Assembly (NCBI RefSeq): GCF_900107015.1
Contig: NZ_FNOI01000001.1
Location: forward strand, 436,501 to 500,500
Length of the DNA: 64,000 bases
Source of the DNA: Litoreibacter albidus
Lineage (GTDB): Bacteria; Pseudomonadota; Alphaproteobacteria; Rhodobacterales; Rhodobacteraceae
Direction of reading: 5' to 3'
The position numbers were made by a program, and so were the translations under genes. Positions 8,395 through 17,286 of the stretch are shown here, piece by piece; within the stretch, counting starts at the first letter, position 1, and each line of letters opens with the position of its first letter. The notes beneath the pieces were generated by a model. It had not been told where the DNA came from. It did not search any database and was given only the letters and a program-made list of their open reading frames with translations.

Positions 8395-10803
8395 ATGACC
8401 GAGCAAACGACCCTTTCTTTCCCAGTTCTGCCGCTGCGCGACATTGTGGTGTTTCCGCATATGATCGTGCCGCTGTTCGTGGGCCGAGACAAATCCGTGC
8501 GCGCCTTGGAAGAGGTGATGAAAGACGACAAGCAAATCCTTCTGTCGAGCCAGATGGACCCCTCCGAGGATGATCCGTCGGCCGACGGCATCTACGAAGT
8601 CGGTGTGCTCGCCAACGTCTTGCAGCTTCTGAAACTGCCTGACGGGACTGTGAAGGTCCTCGTCGAAGGTCGTTCCCGCGTGAAAATCGTGGAATACGTT
8701 GAAAACGAAAGCTTCTTTGAAGCGCGCGCTGTTGAGCTTGAAGAAACCGTGGGTGACGAAGCAACGGTTCAGGCGCTGACCCGCACTGTCGGCGAAGAGT
8801 TCGAGCGCTACGCAAAAGTCAAAAAGAACATTCCTGAAGAGGCGTTGGCCTCTGTCGCGGACACTGACGCGGCGGACAAGCTTGCCGATCTGGTGGGCGG
8901 GCATTTGGGTGTTGAAGTGCACCAAAAACAGGAACTTCTGGAGACGCTCTCCGTGGCTGATCGCCTCGAGAAAGTCTACGGGCTAATGCAGGGCGAGATG
9001 TCCGTTTTGCAGGTCGAGAAGAAGATCAAATCCCGCGTTAAAAACCAGATGGAGCGCACGCAGCGCGAGTACTATCTGAATGAGCAGATGAAAGCCATTC
9101 AGAAGGAACTTGGCGACGGTGAAGAGGGCCAAAACGAGGTCGCTGAGCTTGAAGCGAAAATCGCGAAAACCAAACTGTCAAAAGAGGCCAAAGAGAAGGT
9201 CGACGCCGAGGTCAAAAAGCTCAAGAACATGAGCCCGATGTCCGCCGAAGCCACCGTTGTGCGCAACTACCTGGATTGGATTTTGGGTATCCCGTGGGGC
9301 GTCACGTCTCGCGTCAAGAAAGACTTGGCGAAGGCTGAGGCGATCTTGGATGATGATCACTACGGCCTTGAAAAGGTTAAAGAACGTATCGTTGAGTACC
9401 TCGCTGTTCAGCAACGGTCCAAGAAGCTCAAAGGCCCTATCATGTGCCTTGTGGGGCCTCCGGGCGTGGGTAAGACGTCGCTTGGGAAATCCGTGGCGAA
9501 GGCCACTGGCCGTGAGTTCATTCGCATCTCCCTCGGGGGTGTGCGCGACGAATCCGAGATCCGTGGTCACCGTCGGACCTACATCGGATCCATGCCGGGT
9601 AAGATCATTCAGGCGTTGAAGAAGGCGAAAACCACAAACCCGCTTATCTTGCTCGATGAGATCGACAAGATGGGGCAAGACTTCCGTGGCGACCCCGCGT
9701 CTGCCATGCTTGAGGTGCTTGATCCGGAGCAAAACGGCACGTTCGTCGACCACTATCTTGAGGTGGAATACGACCTGTCCAACGTAATGTTCCTGACCAC
9801 GGCGAACAGCTACAACATGCCGGGGCCGCTTCTTGACCGGATGGAGATCATTCCGCTTGCTGGGTATACCGAGGATGAGAAGGCCGAGATTGCGAAGCAG
9901 CATTTGATTGCCAAGCAGGTCAAAAACCACGGTCTCAAAAAAGGTGAGTTCGAGCTGACTGATGAGGCGCTTCAGGAGATGATCCGCACGTACACACGTG
10001 AGGCGGGCGTTCGAAATTTGGAGCGTGAAATCGGCAAGTTGGCGCGTAAGGCGGTCACAAAGATCGTGCGCAAGGCGGAAACGTCCATCAAGATCACGCC
10101 GGAAAATCTCGACGACTACCTTGGCGTCAAGAAGTACCGCTACGGGTTGGCTGAGCAGGACGACCAGATTGGTGTTGTCACGGGACTGGCTTACACGTCA
10201 GTCGGTGGCGAGCTGCTGTCGATCGAAGCGCTGCGCCTGCCGGGCAAGGGTCGGATGAAAACCACCGGTAAGCTGGGTGATGTGATGAAGGAATCGATTG
10301 ATGCAGCGTCGTCTTACGTGCGCTCCATCTCGCCGTCGATCGGGGTCAAACCCCCGACCTTCGACAAGATCGACATCCACGTTCACGTCCCGGACGGGGC
10401 AACCCCGAAGGACGGCCCGTCAGCAGGTTTGGCCATGGTGACGTCAATCGTGTCCGTGCTGACTAAAATTCCAGTGCGCAAAGACATCGCCATGACCGGT
10501 GAGGTCTCCTTGCGCGGGAACGCAATGCCAATCGGCGGCTTGAAAGAGAAGCTGCTGGCGGCGCTACGTGGTGGCATCAAGACTGTGCTGATCCCTGCAG
10601 AGAACGAGAAAGATCTGCCGGATATCCCTGAGAACGTGAAAGCGGGCCTGAAGATCATTCCCGTGCGCCACGTCTCGGAGGTGTTAAAGCTGGCCCTGAT
10701 CGAAGAACCTGAAGCGATTGAGTGGGATGAGGCAGCTGAAGAAGCCGCCGCAGCAGCACTCGCGGCTAAAGGCAGCTCCTCTTCGAGCGCGATTGCGCAT
10801 TAA
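8395..10803 (+). CDS. lon: ATP-dependent protease Lon
   Basis: An 802-residue AAA+ protease that degrades misfolded and short-lived regulatory proteins in the cytoplasm. Domains in order: N-terminal substrate-binding domain ([12 protein letters not shown] at the start), AAA+ module with Walker [12 protein letters not shown], and C-terminal serine-lysine protease domain. The catalytic dyad is Ser676 (DGPSAG) and Lys719 (GGLKEK), spaced 43 residues apart as in E. coli. The tail is rich in Ala and Ser. Two adjacent ATGs exist (8392, 8395); I chose the second because its spacing from AAGGA is better. A heat-shock-type promoter lies upstream and a terminator downstream. Confidence 0.97.
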   Translation: MTEQTTLSFPVLPLRDIVVFPHMIVPLFVGRDKSVRALEEVMKDDKQILLSSQMDPSEDDPSADGIYEVGVLANVLQLLKLPDGTVKVLVEGRSRVKIVEYVENESFFEARAVELEETVGDEATVQALTRTVGEEFERYAKVKKNIPEEALASVADTDAADKLADLVGGHLGVEVHQKQELLETLSVADRLEKVYGLMQGEMSVLQVEKKIKSRVKNQMERTQREYYLNEQMKAIQKELGDGEEGQNEVAELEAKIAKTKLSKEAKEKVDAEVKKLKNMSPMSAEATVVRNYLDWILGIPWGVTSRVKKDLAKAEAILDDDHYGLEKVKERIVEYLAVQQRSKKLKGPIMCLVGPPGVGKTSLGKSVAKATGREFIRISLGGVRDESEIRGHRRTYIGSMPGKIIQALKKAKTTNPLILLDEIDKMGQDFRGDPASAMLEVLDPEQNGTFVDHYLEVEYDLSNVMFLTTANSYNMPGPLLDRMEIIPLAGYTEDEKAEIAKQHLIAKQVKNHGLKKGEFELTDEALQEMIRTYTREAGVRNLEREIGKLARKAVTKIVRKAETSIKITPENLDDYLGVKKYRYGLAEQDDQIGVVTGLAYTSVGGELLSIEALRLPGKGRMKTTGKLGDVMKESIDAASSYVRSISPSIGVKPPTFDKIDIHVHVPDGATPKDGPSAGLAMVTSIVSVLTKIPVRKDIAMTGEVSLRGNAMPIGGLKEKLLAALRGGIKTVLIPAENEKDLPDIPENVKAGLKIIPVRHVSEVLKLALIEEPEAIEWDEAAEEAAAAALAAKGSSSSSAIAH

Positions 10804-10827
10804 ACCACGCTGCACGTAAAACTAGGG

Positions 10828-10854
10828 AAGGGCGGTCCGGTCGGGCCGCCCTTT
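10828..10854 (+). terminator. Rho-independent terminator of lon
   Basis: AAGGGCGG (10828-10835) pairs with CCGCCCTT (10846-10853) around a ten-base loop, ending in a short T-run. It lies 25 bases after the lon stop and separates lon from the convergent fliG. Confidence 0.75.
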
Positions 10855-10860
10855 CGCGTT

Positions 10861-11964
10861 TCAAGTGGCATCCTCTTCCTCTACCACTAGCAACATGATG
10901 TCTCCGCTTTCCTCTAGCTGGCGGATAGCGGCGGTAAGCTTGCCCATGGCTGTCTCTGCAATCTTGCCGGTGGGCGTCGGCAATTCCTCAAGCTCCTCGC
11001 GGATCGCATCGGCCATACGTTTGGACAGGTTCTCTAGAATGAACTCCACAACAGCGGAATGTTCCGCCATGCCGGCCTTCAGTGCTGCGTTCAGCTCCTC
11101 GCCTGGCAACACGCGAATGATGGCCGGTATGTCCGTCGGTTTGAGACGGGTCAGGATGTCGGCGAAGGTAAAGATTGCCTTGCGCACCTGTGCGGCAAAG
11201 ACGGTGTCGAGCGCGTCCAAAGCGTCCAGCACGGCATCGCGCTGCGCCGATCCGGCGGCGTTAAGCAAGGAGGCTGCGCGCGCGACGGGCTTGGCGGTGA
11301 AAGCGCCGCCATCGCTGTTGGCCCCGTCGCTGTCCAAAATGGTTTGCGCTACAATGTCTACCGTGTCGGTGGTCACTGCACTGGTCTCAGATATAGCGAA
11401 TGTCACGGCGTTTGCCGTTTCAATCTCTAGAATCTCCATCACATCGCTTGATGCGGAAGCTGGCAGTTTTGAAAGGATGATGGCCCCGACACGGGGGCTT
11501 TCGGCCGCGACCCGCTGCGCAAGCTCCTCTGGTGGGAGGTCCGCGATCAGTTCCCACGTATTTTTGGGGAGGGTCGGGCTATGTATTTGGCGCATGCGTT
11601 CCAGCAAGCTGTCGCTCAGGTTGCCTTCAAGCGCGTCCAGTGCCGCCGACGTGTCGACTGGAAAGCTAAGCCCGTGCGCGTCCAGATGCGCCGCGAATTC
11701 GGTCAGTACCTTGGCGACCGTGGCTTTATTGATGGGCCCCATGGAGGCGTAGACGCGCGCAAGATGGACCTGAGTGGCTTCCGACATGACGGATAGCGGT
11801 ATCGCGCCGCCTGAATGCAGGATCATCTGCACGATGACGGCGGCCTTCTGGGCGCCGTTCAATTTGATAGGGGTGTCGGACCCATCGAAGGCGAACGCCG
11901 TCGTGGCGATCTTGCCCCCAATTCCAAAGCCCGCGCCCCCACGCGGTTGTGCAACCATGTTCAT
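10861..11964 (-). CDS. fliG: Flagellar motor switch protein FliG
   Basis: A 367-residue FliG-family protein. The middle and C-terminal domains are recognisable: KNTWELIADLPPEELAQRVA, then the charged torque-domain region with ILTRLKPTDIPAIIRVLPGEELNAALKAG and LSKRMADAIREELEEL. FliG sits on the cytoplasmic face of the MS ring, interacts with MotA and sets rotation. No other flagellar gene is nearby; it stands alone between lon and purB. The C-terminal match is better than the N-terminal one. A paralogue in a flagellar cluster elsewhere cannot be excluded. Confidence 0.85.
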   Translation of the reverse strand: MNMVAQPRGGAGFGIGGKIATTAFAFDGSDTPIKLNGAQKAAVIVQMILHSGGAIPLSVMSEATQVHLARVYASMGPINKATVAKVLTEFAAHLDAHGLSFPVDTSAALDALEGNLSDSLLERMRQIHSPTLPKNTWELIADLPPEELAQRVAAESPRVGAIILSKLPASASSDVMEILEIETANAVTFAISETSAVTTDTVDIVAQTILDSDGANSDGGAFTAKPVARAASLLNAAGSAQRDAVLDALDALDTVFAAQVRKAIFTFADILTRLKPTDIPAIIRVLPGEELNAALKAGMAEHSAVVEFILENLSKRMADAIREELEELPTPTGKIAETAMGKLTAAIRQLEESGDIMLLVVEEEDAT

Positions 11965-12094
11965 GGCAATCCCATCCCTCTATTCACTTCGCAAGGTCCA
12001 ATAGAGGCGGGTGATCTTAACGGATGGTAACAGTCGCCACGGTGATTGATCGCGTATTAATTCAAATACGCAAAATTTGGATCATTGGGCGTCT

Positions 12095-12250
12095 CTAACC
12101 CGTGGGCTGTGCGACGCAGATACCTTTATCGGCATCCCATGTGGCGCCAGCCTGACACGTTGCGGCCTGTTTGTGTTGGCCATACACGCACTCTGCGGCG
12201 GCGACTGTCGGCGATAGTGCCAAGGCCAAAGCTGTCAGATAGATTTTCAT
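12095..12250 (-). CDS. Small secreted cysteine-containing protein (51 residues)
   Basis: A short frame starting at ATG 12248-12250, directly behind a near-perfect AGGAGGT ribosome binding site, and ending with TAG at 12095-12097. The product has a clear signal peptide (MKIYLTALALALSPTVAAA) and a mature part of about 32 residues with three cysteines in the pattern C-x10-C-x11-C and the run GATWDADKGICV. The C/G/WD/C spacing loosely resembles a chitin-binding peritrophin (CBM14) half-domain, but it is too short to be sure. It lies downstream of purB on the same strand, separated from it by the purB terminator. Function unknown. Confidence 0.75.
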   Translation of the reverse strand: MKIYLTALALALSPTVAAAECVYGQHKQAATCQAGATWDADKGICVAQPTG

Positions 12251-12310
12251 TTGAGCGTACCTCCTGTTGAGCAATACGCCGCAAGGATAGCACAGGTTGG
12301 CCTAAAACCA

Positions 12311-12338
12311 AAAACGCCCGCACATTTGGCGGGCGTTT
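12311..12338 (-). terminator. Rho-independent terminator of purB
   Basis: AAACGCCCGC (12312-12321) pairs with GCGGGCGTTT (12329-12338) around a seven-base loop. On the minus strand the stem is followed by a T-rich stretch (TTTTTGGTTTT counting the stem end). It lies 28 bases past the purB stop. Confidence 0.8.
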
Positions 12339-12365
12339 GTCCGATGTCTTTCAGGTTCGGCGGGC

Positions 12366-13667
12366 TTAGCCGAAGACGCGTTTGAAGATCGTATCGACGT
12401 GCTTGGTGTGGTAGCCGAGGTCGAATTTTTCCTCAATTTCGTCTGCCGACAGGGCTTTCAACACGTCTGCGTCGGCCAAAAGTTCGGTTTTGAAGTCCTT
12501 GCCTTCTTCCCAAACCTTCATCGCGTTGCGCTGCACCAGCTTGTAGCTGTCTTCGCGCGACACGCCCGCTTGTGTCAGGGCCAGCAAAACACGTTGCGAC
12601 ATGACCAAGCCACGGAATTTATTCATGTTGGCCAACATGTTGTCAGGGTAGATCACCAGTTTCTCGATCACACCTGTCAGGCGTGCCAGTGCGAAGTCGA
12701 GCGTGATGGTGGTGTCCGGCCCGATGTTGCGCTCCACGGAGGAGTGGGAGATGTCGCGCTCATGCCACAGGGCTACGTTCTCCATCGCAGGGACAACCGC
12801 CATGCGGACCAGACGGGCGAGGCCAGTCAGGTTTTCTGTCAGCACAGGGTTGCGCTTGTGTGGCATCGCGGAGGAACCTTTTTGCCCCTTGGAGAAGAAC
12901 TCTTCGGCTTCCAGTACTTCGGTGCGCTGCATGTGGCGAATCTCGGTAGAGATGTTTTCAATCGAGGAGCCAACAACGCCGAGTGCTGCGAAGAATGCGG
13001 CGTGGCGGTCGCGCGGGATGACTTGGGTGCTGACAGGCTCCGGCTTCAGGCCGAGTTGCTCACAAACATGCTCTTCCACGGACGGATCGATATTGGCAAA
13101 GGTACCGACAGCGCCAGAAATGGCCCCAGTCGCGATTTCTTCACGGGCGACTTCCAGGCGACGCTTGTTACGGTCCATTTCAGCATAGAAGCGCGCGAAG
13201 GTCAGGCCCATGGTCGTTGGCTCCGCGTGGATCCCGTGGGAGCGGCCGATGCGCACTGTCATCTTGTGCTCCAGCGCGCGGGTCTTCAGTGCGGCCAAGA
13301 GTTTGTCCATTTGCGCCAGCAGCAAATCCGCCGCGCGCACCAGTTGCACGTTGAACGTGGTGTCTAATACGTCGGAGGAGGTGAGGCCCTGATGAACGAA
13401 ACGGGCTTCGTCGTTGCCAATGATCTCGGCCAGATGCGTGAGAAATGCGATGACGTCGTGCTTGGTGACTGCTTCGATTTCGTCAATGCGCGCGACGTTG
13501 AATTCAACGTTTTTGGCTTTCCAGACGGCGGCGGCATTCTCGGCGGGGATCACGCCGATTTTGGCCATCGCGTCGCAGGCATGGGCCTCGATCTCGTACC
13601 AGATGCGGAACTTGGTCTCAGGTGACCAGATGGCAACCATCTCGGGGCGGGAATAGCGAGGGATCAT
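12366..13667 (-). CDS. purB: Adenylosuccinate lyase
   Basis: Cleaves SAICAR and adenylosuccinate in purine synthesis, releasing fumarate. The 433-residue protein begins MIPRYSRPEMVAIWS, the standard N terminus of alphaproteobacterial PurB. It contains the flexible signature loop GSSAMPHKRNPVLTENL and catalytic-site elements TSSDVLDT and GRSHGIHAEPTTMG. ATG 13665-13667 was chosen over a TTG five codons upstream. It is followed by a strong terminator. purA, the enzyme one step earlier, begins at the far right of the window. Confidence 0.97.
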   Translation of the reverse strand: MIPRYSRPEMVAIWSPETKFRIWYEIEAHACDAMAKIGVIPAENAAAVWKAKNVEFNVARIDEIEAVTKHDVIAFLTHLAEIIGNDEARFVHQGLTSSDVLDTTFNVQLVRAADLLLAQMDKLLAALKTRALEHKMTVRIGRSHGIHAEPTTMGLTFARFYAEMDRNKRRLEVAREEIATGAISGAVGTFANIDPSVEEHVCEQLGLKPEPVSTQVIPRDRHAAFFAALGVVGSSIENISTEIRHMQRTEVLEAEEFFSKGQKGSSAMPHKRNPVLTENLTGLARLVRMAVVPAMENVALWHERDISHSSVERNIGPDTTITLDFALARLTGVIEKLVIYPDNMLANMNKFRGLVMSQRVLLALTQAGVSREDSYKLVQRNAMKVWEEGKDFKTELLADADVLKALSADEIEEKFDLGYHTKHVDTIFKRVFG

Positions 13668-13763
13668 GTCTAGCGCTTTCAAAATTTATGTGGCAGGTGC
13701 GGCGGTCTTAAACTGACGTAGCGCAAGGAACAACCGCAGATGGTGCCCTGAGACAGGGCGTCG

Positions 13764-13793
13764 CTGACCGTCCCGCGTATTTTGTGCTATACT
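13764..13793 (+). promoter_or_regulatory. Possible sigma-70 promoter of the DUF6314 gene
   Basis: CTGACC (13764-13769) and TATACT (13788-13793) with 18 bases between them lie about 97 bases before the downstream ATG. The -10 is good; the -35 matches four of six. Confidence 0.35.
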
Positions 13794-13889
13794 TAGTTGT
13801 AACGCCGCGCCGCTAGGCACGCAGAAGTCACCGGAGATGCCAGCAGTGGCATTAACAAAATCGCCAATCATGAGGTGTAAGAGGATCGC

Positions 13890-14321
13890 ATGCTCAAGGG
13901 ATTGAACCAATTTGAGGGTGAGTGGCAACTCACCCGTATCATCAAAGACCGCCGCAACGACGTCGAAGGGCGCTTGTCAGGGATTGCTACGTTTACCCCG
14001 AGTGCGCCGCTGGAGTTGCAGTACGAAGAGGAAGGCGAGCTTGTCTACGGGCAACAGCCCAGCATGATCGCCACCCGTCGCTACATATGGCGCGGGTTTG
14101 AGGGGGAGCATGCGTCCAAGATTGCCGTCGCATTTGAAGACGGCAGCCCGTTTCATGTCATCGCGCTTGACCGCTCTATGCCCGATGATGATCACCAGTG
14201 CGATCCCGATTTCTATCATGTCAGCTACGATTTTACCGCGTGGCCGGAGTGGGAAGCCGTTTGGCGCGTTGTTGGCCCGTCCAAGGATTATCGCATGATA
14301 TCAAGGTACAAACGGATGTAA
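13890..14321 (+). CDS. DUF6314 family protein
   Basis: A 143-residue protein beginning MLKGLNQFEGEWQLTRIIKD, followed by alternating beta strands and many aromatic residues (RRYIWRGFEG, PFHVIAL, DFYHVSYDF, WEAVWRVVGPSKDY). This is the pattern of DUF6314, a lipocalin-like single-domain family common in Rhodobacterales. No signal peptide is seen. Function unknown; binding of a small hydrophobic ligand is only a guess from the fold. It has an AGAGGA ribosome binding site and its own predicted promoter. It is convergent with the WYL regulator gene. Confidence 0.75.
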   Translation: MLKGLNQFEGEWQLTRIIKDRRNDVEGRLSGIATFTPSAPLELQYEEEGELVYGQQPSMIATRRYIWRGFEGEHASKIAVAFEDGSPFHVIALDRSMPDDDHQCDPDFYHVSYDFTAWPEWEAVWRVVGPSKDYRMISRYKRM

Positions 14322-14331
14322 TGGCGATAGG

Positions 14332-15012
14332 TTAGGTGGAGGTTTCCCGGGCATGTAGGTCTGCCAGTGATTTTCCGCGCTCCTCAACGAACAACTCTGC
14401 CAAAGGCTTGAGAGCGCGAATACGGTCGGCGCGAAACATTCTGAAGTCACCACGCAACTCGCACCACGCGGACACAGTCCAGACCCGCCCCCAGTACTCC
14501 ATCTGTAGCGGCCGGATGATCCGCTCACTGGGGGTGTCGTCGGCGGTGGCGTAGGTGATCGATAGCTTCTGGCGCGACCGGATTGCAGTGCGCAACTGCG
14601 GCATGAACCTGAAGCCCCCAGCTGCGTCCTTGAACGGGTAGACCGCGAAACCCCAACCTGTGGGCGGGGTGGTTCGGTCCTCAGGCAGCACGGCGTCGAT
14701 CTTGGCAGAGAGGCTTTGCGCAGCGCGTTGCAACTCTTGATCCGCAACTTCCCCCACAATGGCCATGCCAAGGTGCAAAGCTTCCAGCTCCACGAGTGTC
14801 AAATTCAGCGGGGGCAGGGTGATCGGGGCGGTCATCATGTAGCCCATGCCCCGCTCCCCTGCGACGGGTACGCCGGAAAGCTGCAACGTTTCCATGTCGC
14901 GATAAACGGTACGCACCGACACCTCAAGCTGCCGCGCCAAGTCCTCGGCGCGGTGCAGGCGACCATCCCTAAGAAGCAGGATCAGATCGAAAAGGCGGTC
15001 GGTTCTTCTCAT
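14332..15012 (-). CDS. WYL-domain (YafY-type) transcriptional regulator
   Basis: 226 residues with an N-terminal HTH_11 DNA-binding domain (residues 1-55, RAEDLARQLEVSVRTVYRDMETL) and a C-terminal WYL domain (RSRQKLSITYATADDTPSERIIRPLQMEYWGRVWTVSAWCEL split over strands), thought to sense ligands. It follows an ABM-like gene on the same strand with an 18-base gap. A TGACA/TGTCA palindrome upstream of that gene is the likely operator, so this protein probably controls its own operon. Confidence 0.9.
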   Translation of the reverse strand: MRRTDRLFDLILLLRDGRLHRAEDLARQLEVSVRTVYRDMETLQLSGVPVAGERGMGYMMTAPITLPPLNLTLVELEALHLGMAIVGEVADQELQRAAQSLSAKIDAVLPEDRTTPPTGWGFAVYPFKDAAGGFRFMPQLRTAIRSRQKLSITYATADDTPSERIIRPLQMEYWGRVWTVSAWCELRGDFRMFRADRIRALKPLAELFVEERGKSLADLHARETST

Positions 15013-15030
15013 GGGCGCATCATTGGTGGG

Positions 15031-15348
15031 TCATGGGGCTGCCATAAAAACGGTCTCGTGGCGCATCTCTAACGTTTCGTGGTTCAACGCTTCGCCCATA
15101 TCTGGCGCGAAATCCTGTTGATTAAAGCTCGTTTGCGCGTTCTTCGCGCTGGCAGCGTCCGCCCACAAAATGTGATCGGTCCAGCGACCATCCGGTCCGC
15201 GTGTGACGTGCCGCCCTAGAAATCCTGGCAGATCGTCGACCCAGCTTTGGGTGGCGCGAAGGACCGCGAGAAATGCGCCCTCATCCGTGCCATCCTTCAA
15301 TGCGAAGGTCACGATTTCAGCAACCTGCGGTTGGGCGTTCTGGGTCAT
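15031..15348 (-). CDS. Antibiotic-biosynthesis-monooxygenase-like (dimeric alpha/beta barrel) protein
   Basis: A 105-residue protein (start ATG 15346-15348, AAGGAGC upstream) with the ferredoxin-like pattern of ABM-type dimeric barrels: AEIVTFALKDG, VLRATQSWVDDLPGFLGRHV, HILWADAASAKNAQ. Members may oxidise or simply bind small aromatic compounds. It heads a two-gene unit with the WYL regulator, a common arrangement in which the regulator senses a compound handled by the enzyme. No catalytic residue can be assigned. Confidence 0.65.
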   Translation of the reverse strand: MTQNAQPQVAEIVTFALKDGTDEGAFLAVLRATQSWVDDLPGFLGRHVTRGPDGRWTDHILWADAASAKNAQTSFNQQDFAPDMGEALNHETLEMRHETVFMAAP

Positions 15349-15402
15349 GGGGAAGCTCCTTGAATGATTCTGTTTCGATATGAGCTTTGTGGCACCCCAC
15401 AA

Positions 15403-15420
15403 CTGACATAAACCTGTCAG
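15403..15420. promoter_or_regulatory. Inverted repeat, probable operator of the WYL regulator
   Basis: CTGACA (15403-15408) and TGTCAG (15415-15420) form a perfect palindrome with a six-base centre, 55 bases upstream of the ABM-like start. TGACA/TGTCA palindromes are typical of HTH_11-WYL regulators. Confidence 0.5.
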
Positions 15421-15579
15421 GAGTCTTTGCGCAAGCGCAGCATCGCGGCATTTGGTGGCGTTTTCCCCGCACCAGCGGCGTTTTGCGCCTTTTCCCCAAC
15501 CGTGCGAGGCCCTAGATAGGAAGATAGATACACGCATCCGCGCTCGATTTTCGTATGCGCGACCAAGGGAGACTAACTC

Positions 15580-15792
15580 ATGTTGAACAATATTGGATTG
15601 CCAGGCCTGCTGCTGATTGCAGTTGTTGTGCTGGTGCTTTTCGGTCGTGGCAAAATTTCCGGCCTGATGGGCGAAGTTGGCAAAGGCATCACTGCTTTCA
15701 AAAAGGGCGTCGATGACAGCACCAAAGAGCTCGACGAGGCCGACGTTGCAGTGAAAGACGTCACCCCCGAAGAAGAAAAAGACAAAGCCTGA
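15580..15792 (+). CDS. tatA: Sec-independent translocase subunit TatA
   Basis: A 70-residue pore-forming subunit of the twin-arginine translocase that exports folded proteins. It has one N-terminal membrane helix ([15 protein letters not shown]), the FGRGKIS hinge, an amphipathic helix ([15 protein letters not shown]) and an acidic/basic tail. It heads tatA-tatB-tatC with 42 bases to tatB. Confidence 0.96.
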   Translation: MLNNIGLPGLLLIAVVVLVLFGRGKISGLMGEVGKGITAFKKGVDDSTKELDEADVAVKDVTPEEEKDKA

Positions 15793-15834
15793 TTTTCGTG
15801 AGTAGGGCGATTAAGCGAGCCGGAGGCACGCACC

Positions 15835-16371
15835 ATGTTTGACATCGGTATGACCGAGCTGTTGGTGATCGGGCTTGTCGCCCTGATCGTCGTGGGTCCA
15901 AAGGATCTGCCTGGAATGTTCCGCACGTTGGGACAATTCACGGCCAAGGCCAAGCGCATGGCCCGCGAGTTCAGCCGCGCGATGGAAGACGCCGCCGATG
16001 AGGCTGGCGTCAAAGATGTCGCCAACACGGTCAAAGCCGCTGCGAACCCCAAGAAAATGGGGATCGACAAGATCCGCGAAGCAACGAACTTCAATAAATT
16101 CCCTGACGGCTCCGAGACGAAAAAGCTGGCCAAGGAACGCGCTGAAGCTGCCGCGAAGATCAAAGCCGCAACGAACAAGGCCGCAGAGACGCGCATCGCC
16201 AAAGAGGCTGCAGCCGCTGAAACGGCCACTCCTAAGGAGGCTACGAAGCCTAAAGCGCCTGCCAAGACGAAAGCTGCCGCAAAACCCAAGGCAGCCCCTA
16301 AGGCGAAAGCCGTAGCTAAGCCCAAGGTGAAGCCAGCCGCGAAACCAAAACCCAAGAAAGCTGATACATGA
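15835..16371 (+). CDS. tatB: Sec-independent translocase subunit TatB
   Basis: 178 residues: [20 protein letters not shown] membrane helix, the [13 protein letters not shown] hinge of TatB, an amphipathic region, and a long Ala/Lys/Pro-rich C-terminal tail (from about residue 120) of near-repetitive KPKAAPKAK composition, common in Rhodobacterales. TatB and TatC bind the twin-arginine signal. Its TGA overlaps the tatC ATG by four bases. Confidence 0.95.
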   Translation: MFDIGMTELLVIGLVALIVVGPKDLPGMFRTLGQFTAKAKRMAREFSRAMEDAADEAGVKDVANTVKAAANPKKMGIDKIREATNFNKFPDGSETKKLAKERAEAAAKIKAATNKAAETRIAKEAAAAETATPKEATKPKAPAKTKAAAKPKAAPKAKAVAKPKVKPAAKPKPKKADT

Positions 16372-17285
16372 GCGCCGAGAGCGATATTGAAGACAGCTCC
16401 GCCCCGCTGATCGAACACCTTGCGGAGCTGCGCACCCGTGTGATCCGCGCTGCTTTGGCATTCCTCGTGGGGATGGTCATCTGCTTCACCTTCGGCAGTG
16501 CAATCTTGGATTTCCTGTTGGTCCCGATCGAGAACACGATGCGCGCCTTGGGGAACCCGAACCCCGTGATGCAATACACCGCGCCGCAGGAATACTTTTT
16601 CACGTTGATCCGCATCTCCATGGTCGGCGGCTTGTTCGTGTCTTTTCCGGTTATCGGCTACCAACTGTGGCGCTTCGTGGCGCCGGGTTTGTATAAGAAC
16701 GAAAAGAACGCGTTTTTGCCCTTCCTAGTGGCGTCTCCGATGCTGTTCTTGCTGGGCGCATCCTTCGCCCACTACGTCGTGGTGCCGTTGGCCATGCAGT
16801 TCTTCTTAGGTTTCGCGGACCTTCCGTCCTTCTTCGCGGCTATGATCGCCTCTGGCGAGGTGACGCAAGCCACTCGCGAGACAGGGATCGACATTGTCTT
16901 CAATGGTAAGGTGAACGAGAGCCTTGATATTACGCTGAAAATGATCGTGGCCTTCGGGCTGTGTTTTCAGTTGCCGGTTCTATTGACGCTGATGGGTAAA
17001 GCCGGTTTGGCAACGGCCGCAGGCCTGCGCGACGTGCGCAAATACGCCGTCATCGGCATTCTGGTCGTCGCTGCACTCGTGACCCCGCCGGACGTGACCA
17101 CCCAGTTGATTTTGTTCGTCGTGGTCTATGGCTTGTATGAAGTGTCTATTTTCCTTGTCGCCCGTGTCGAGAAGACCCGCGAAGTGAAACTTCGTGAGGA
17201 GGGGCTTTGGGACGACGAGGACGACGCCGGTGATCTCGACGATGACGACTTCGGTGAGCACCATCCTGAAGATCGCGGCCCTTAA
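16368..17285 (+). CDS. tatC: Sec-independent translocase subunit TatC
   Basis: 305 residues with six membrane helices and the conserved N-terminal [17 protein letters not shown] segment that contacts the RR signal peptide. [20 protein letters not shown] and [10 protein letters not shown] are typical family segments. The C terminus has an acidic tail ([18 protein letters not shown]) longer than in E. coli TatC. It is translationally coupled to tatB, and the DUF815 ATPase gene starts one base after the stop. Confidence 0.97.
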   Translation: MSAESDIEDSSAPLIEHLAELRTRVIRAALAFLVGMVICFTFGSAILDFLLVPIENTMRALGNPNPVMQYTAPQEYFFTLIRISMVGGLFVSFPVIGYQLWRFVAPGLYKNEKNAFLPFLVASPMLFLLGASFAHYVVVPLAMQFFLGFADLPSFFAAMIASGEVTQATRETGIDIVFNGKVNESLDITLKMIVAFGLCFQLPVLLTLMGKAGLATAAGLRDVRKYAVIGILVVAALVTPPDVTTQLILFVVVYGLYEVSIFLVARVEKTREVKLREEGLWDDEDDAGDLDDDDFGEHHPEDRGP

Positions 17286-17286
17286 G

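Noticed and set aside
12399-13367. Plus-strand open frame opposite purB
   Set aside because: Shadow frame of a conserved gene, with His/Gln-rich translation.
15573-16664. Minus-strand open frame opposite tatA-tatB-tatC
   Set aside because: Its hydrophobic, alanine-rich region mirrors the Ala/Lys-rich TatB tail on the other strand; no start signal.
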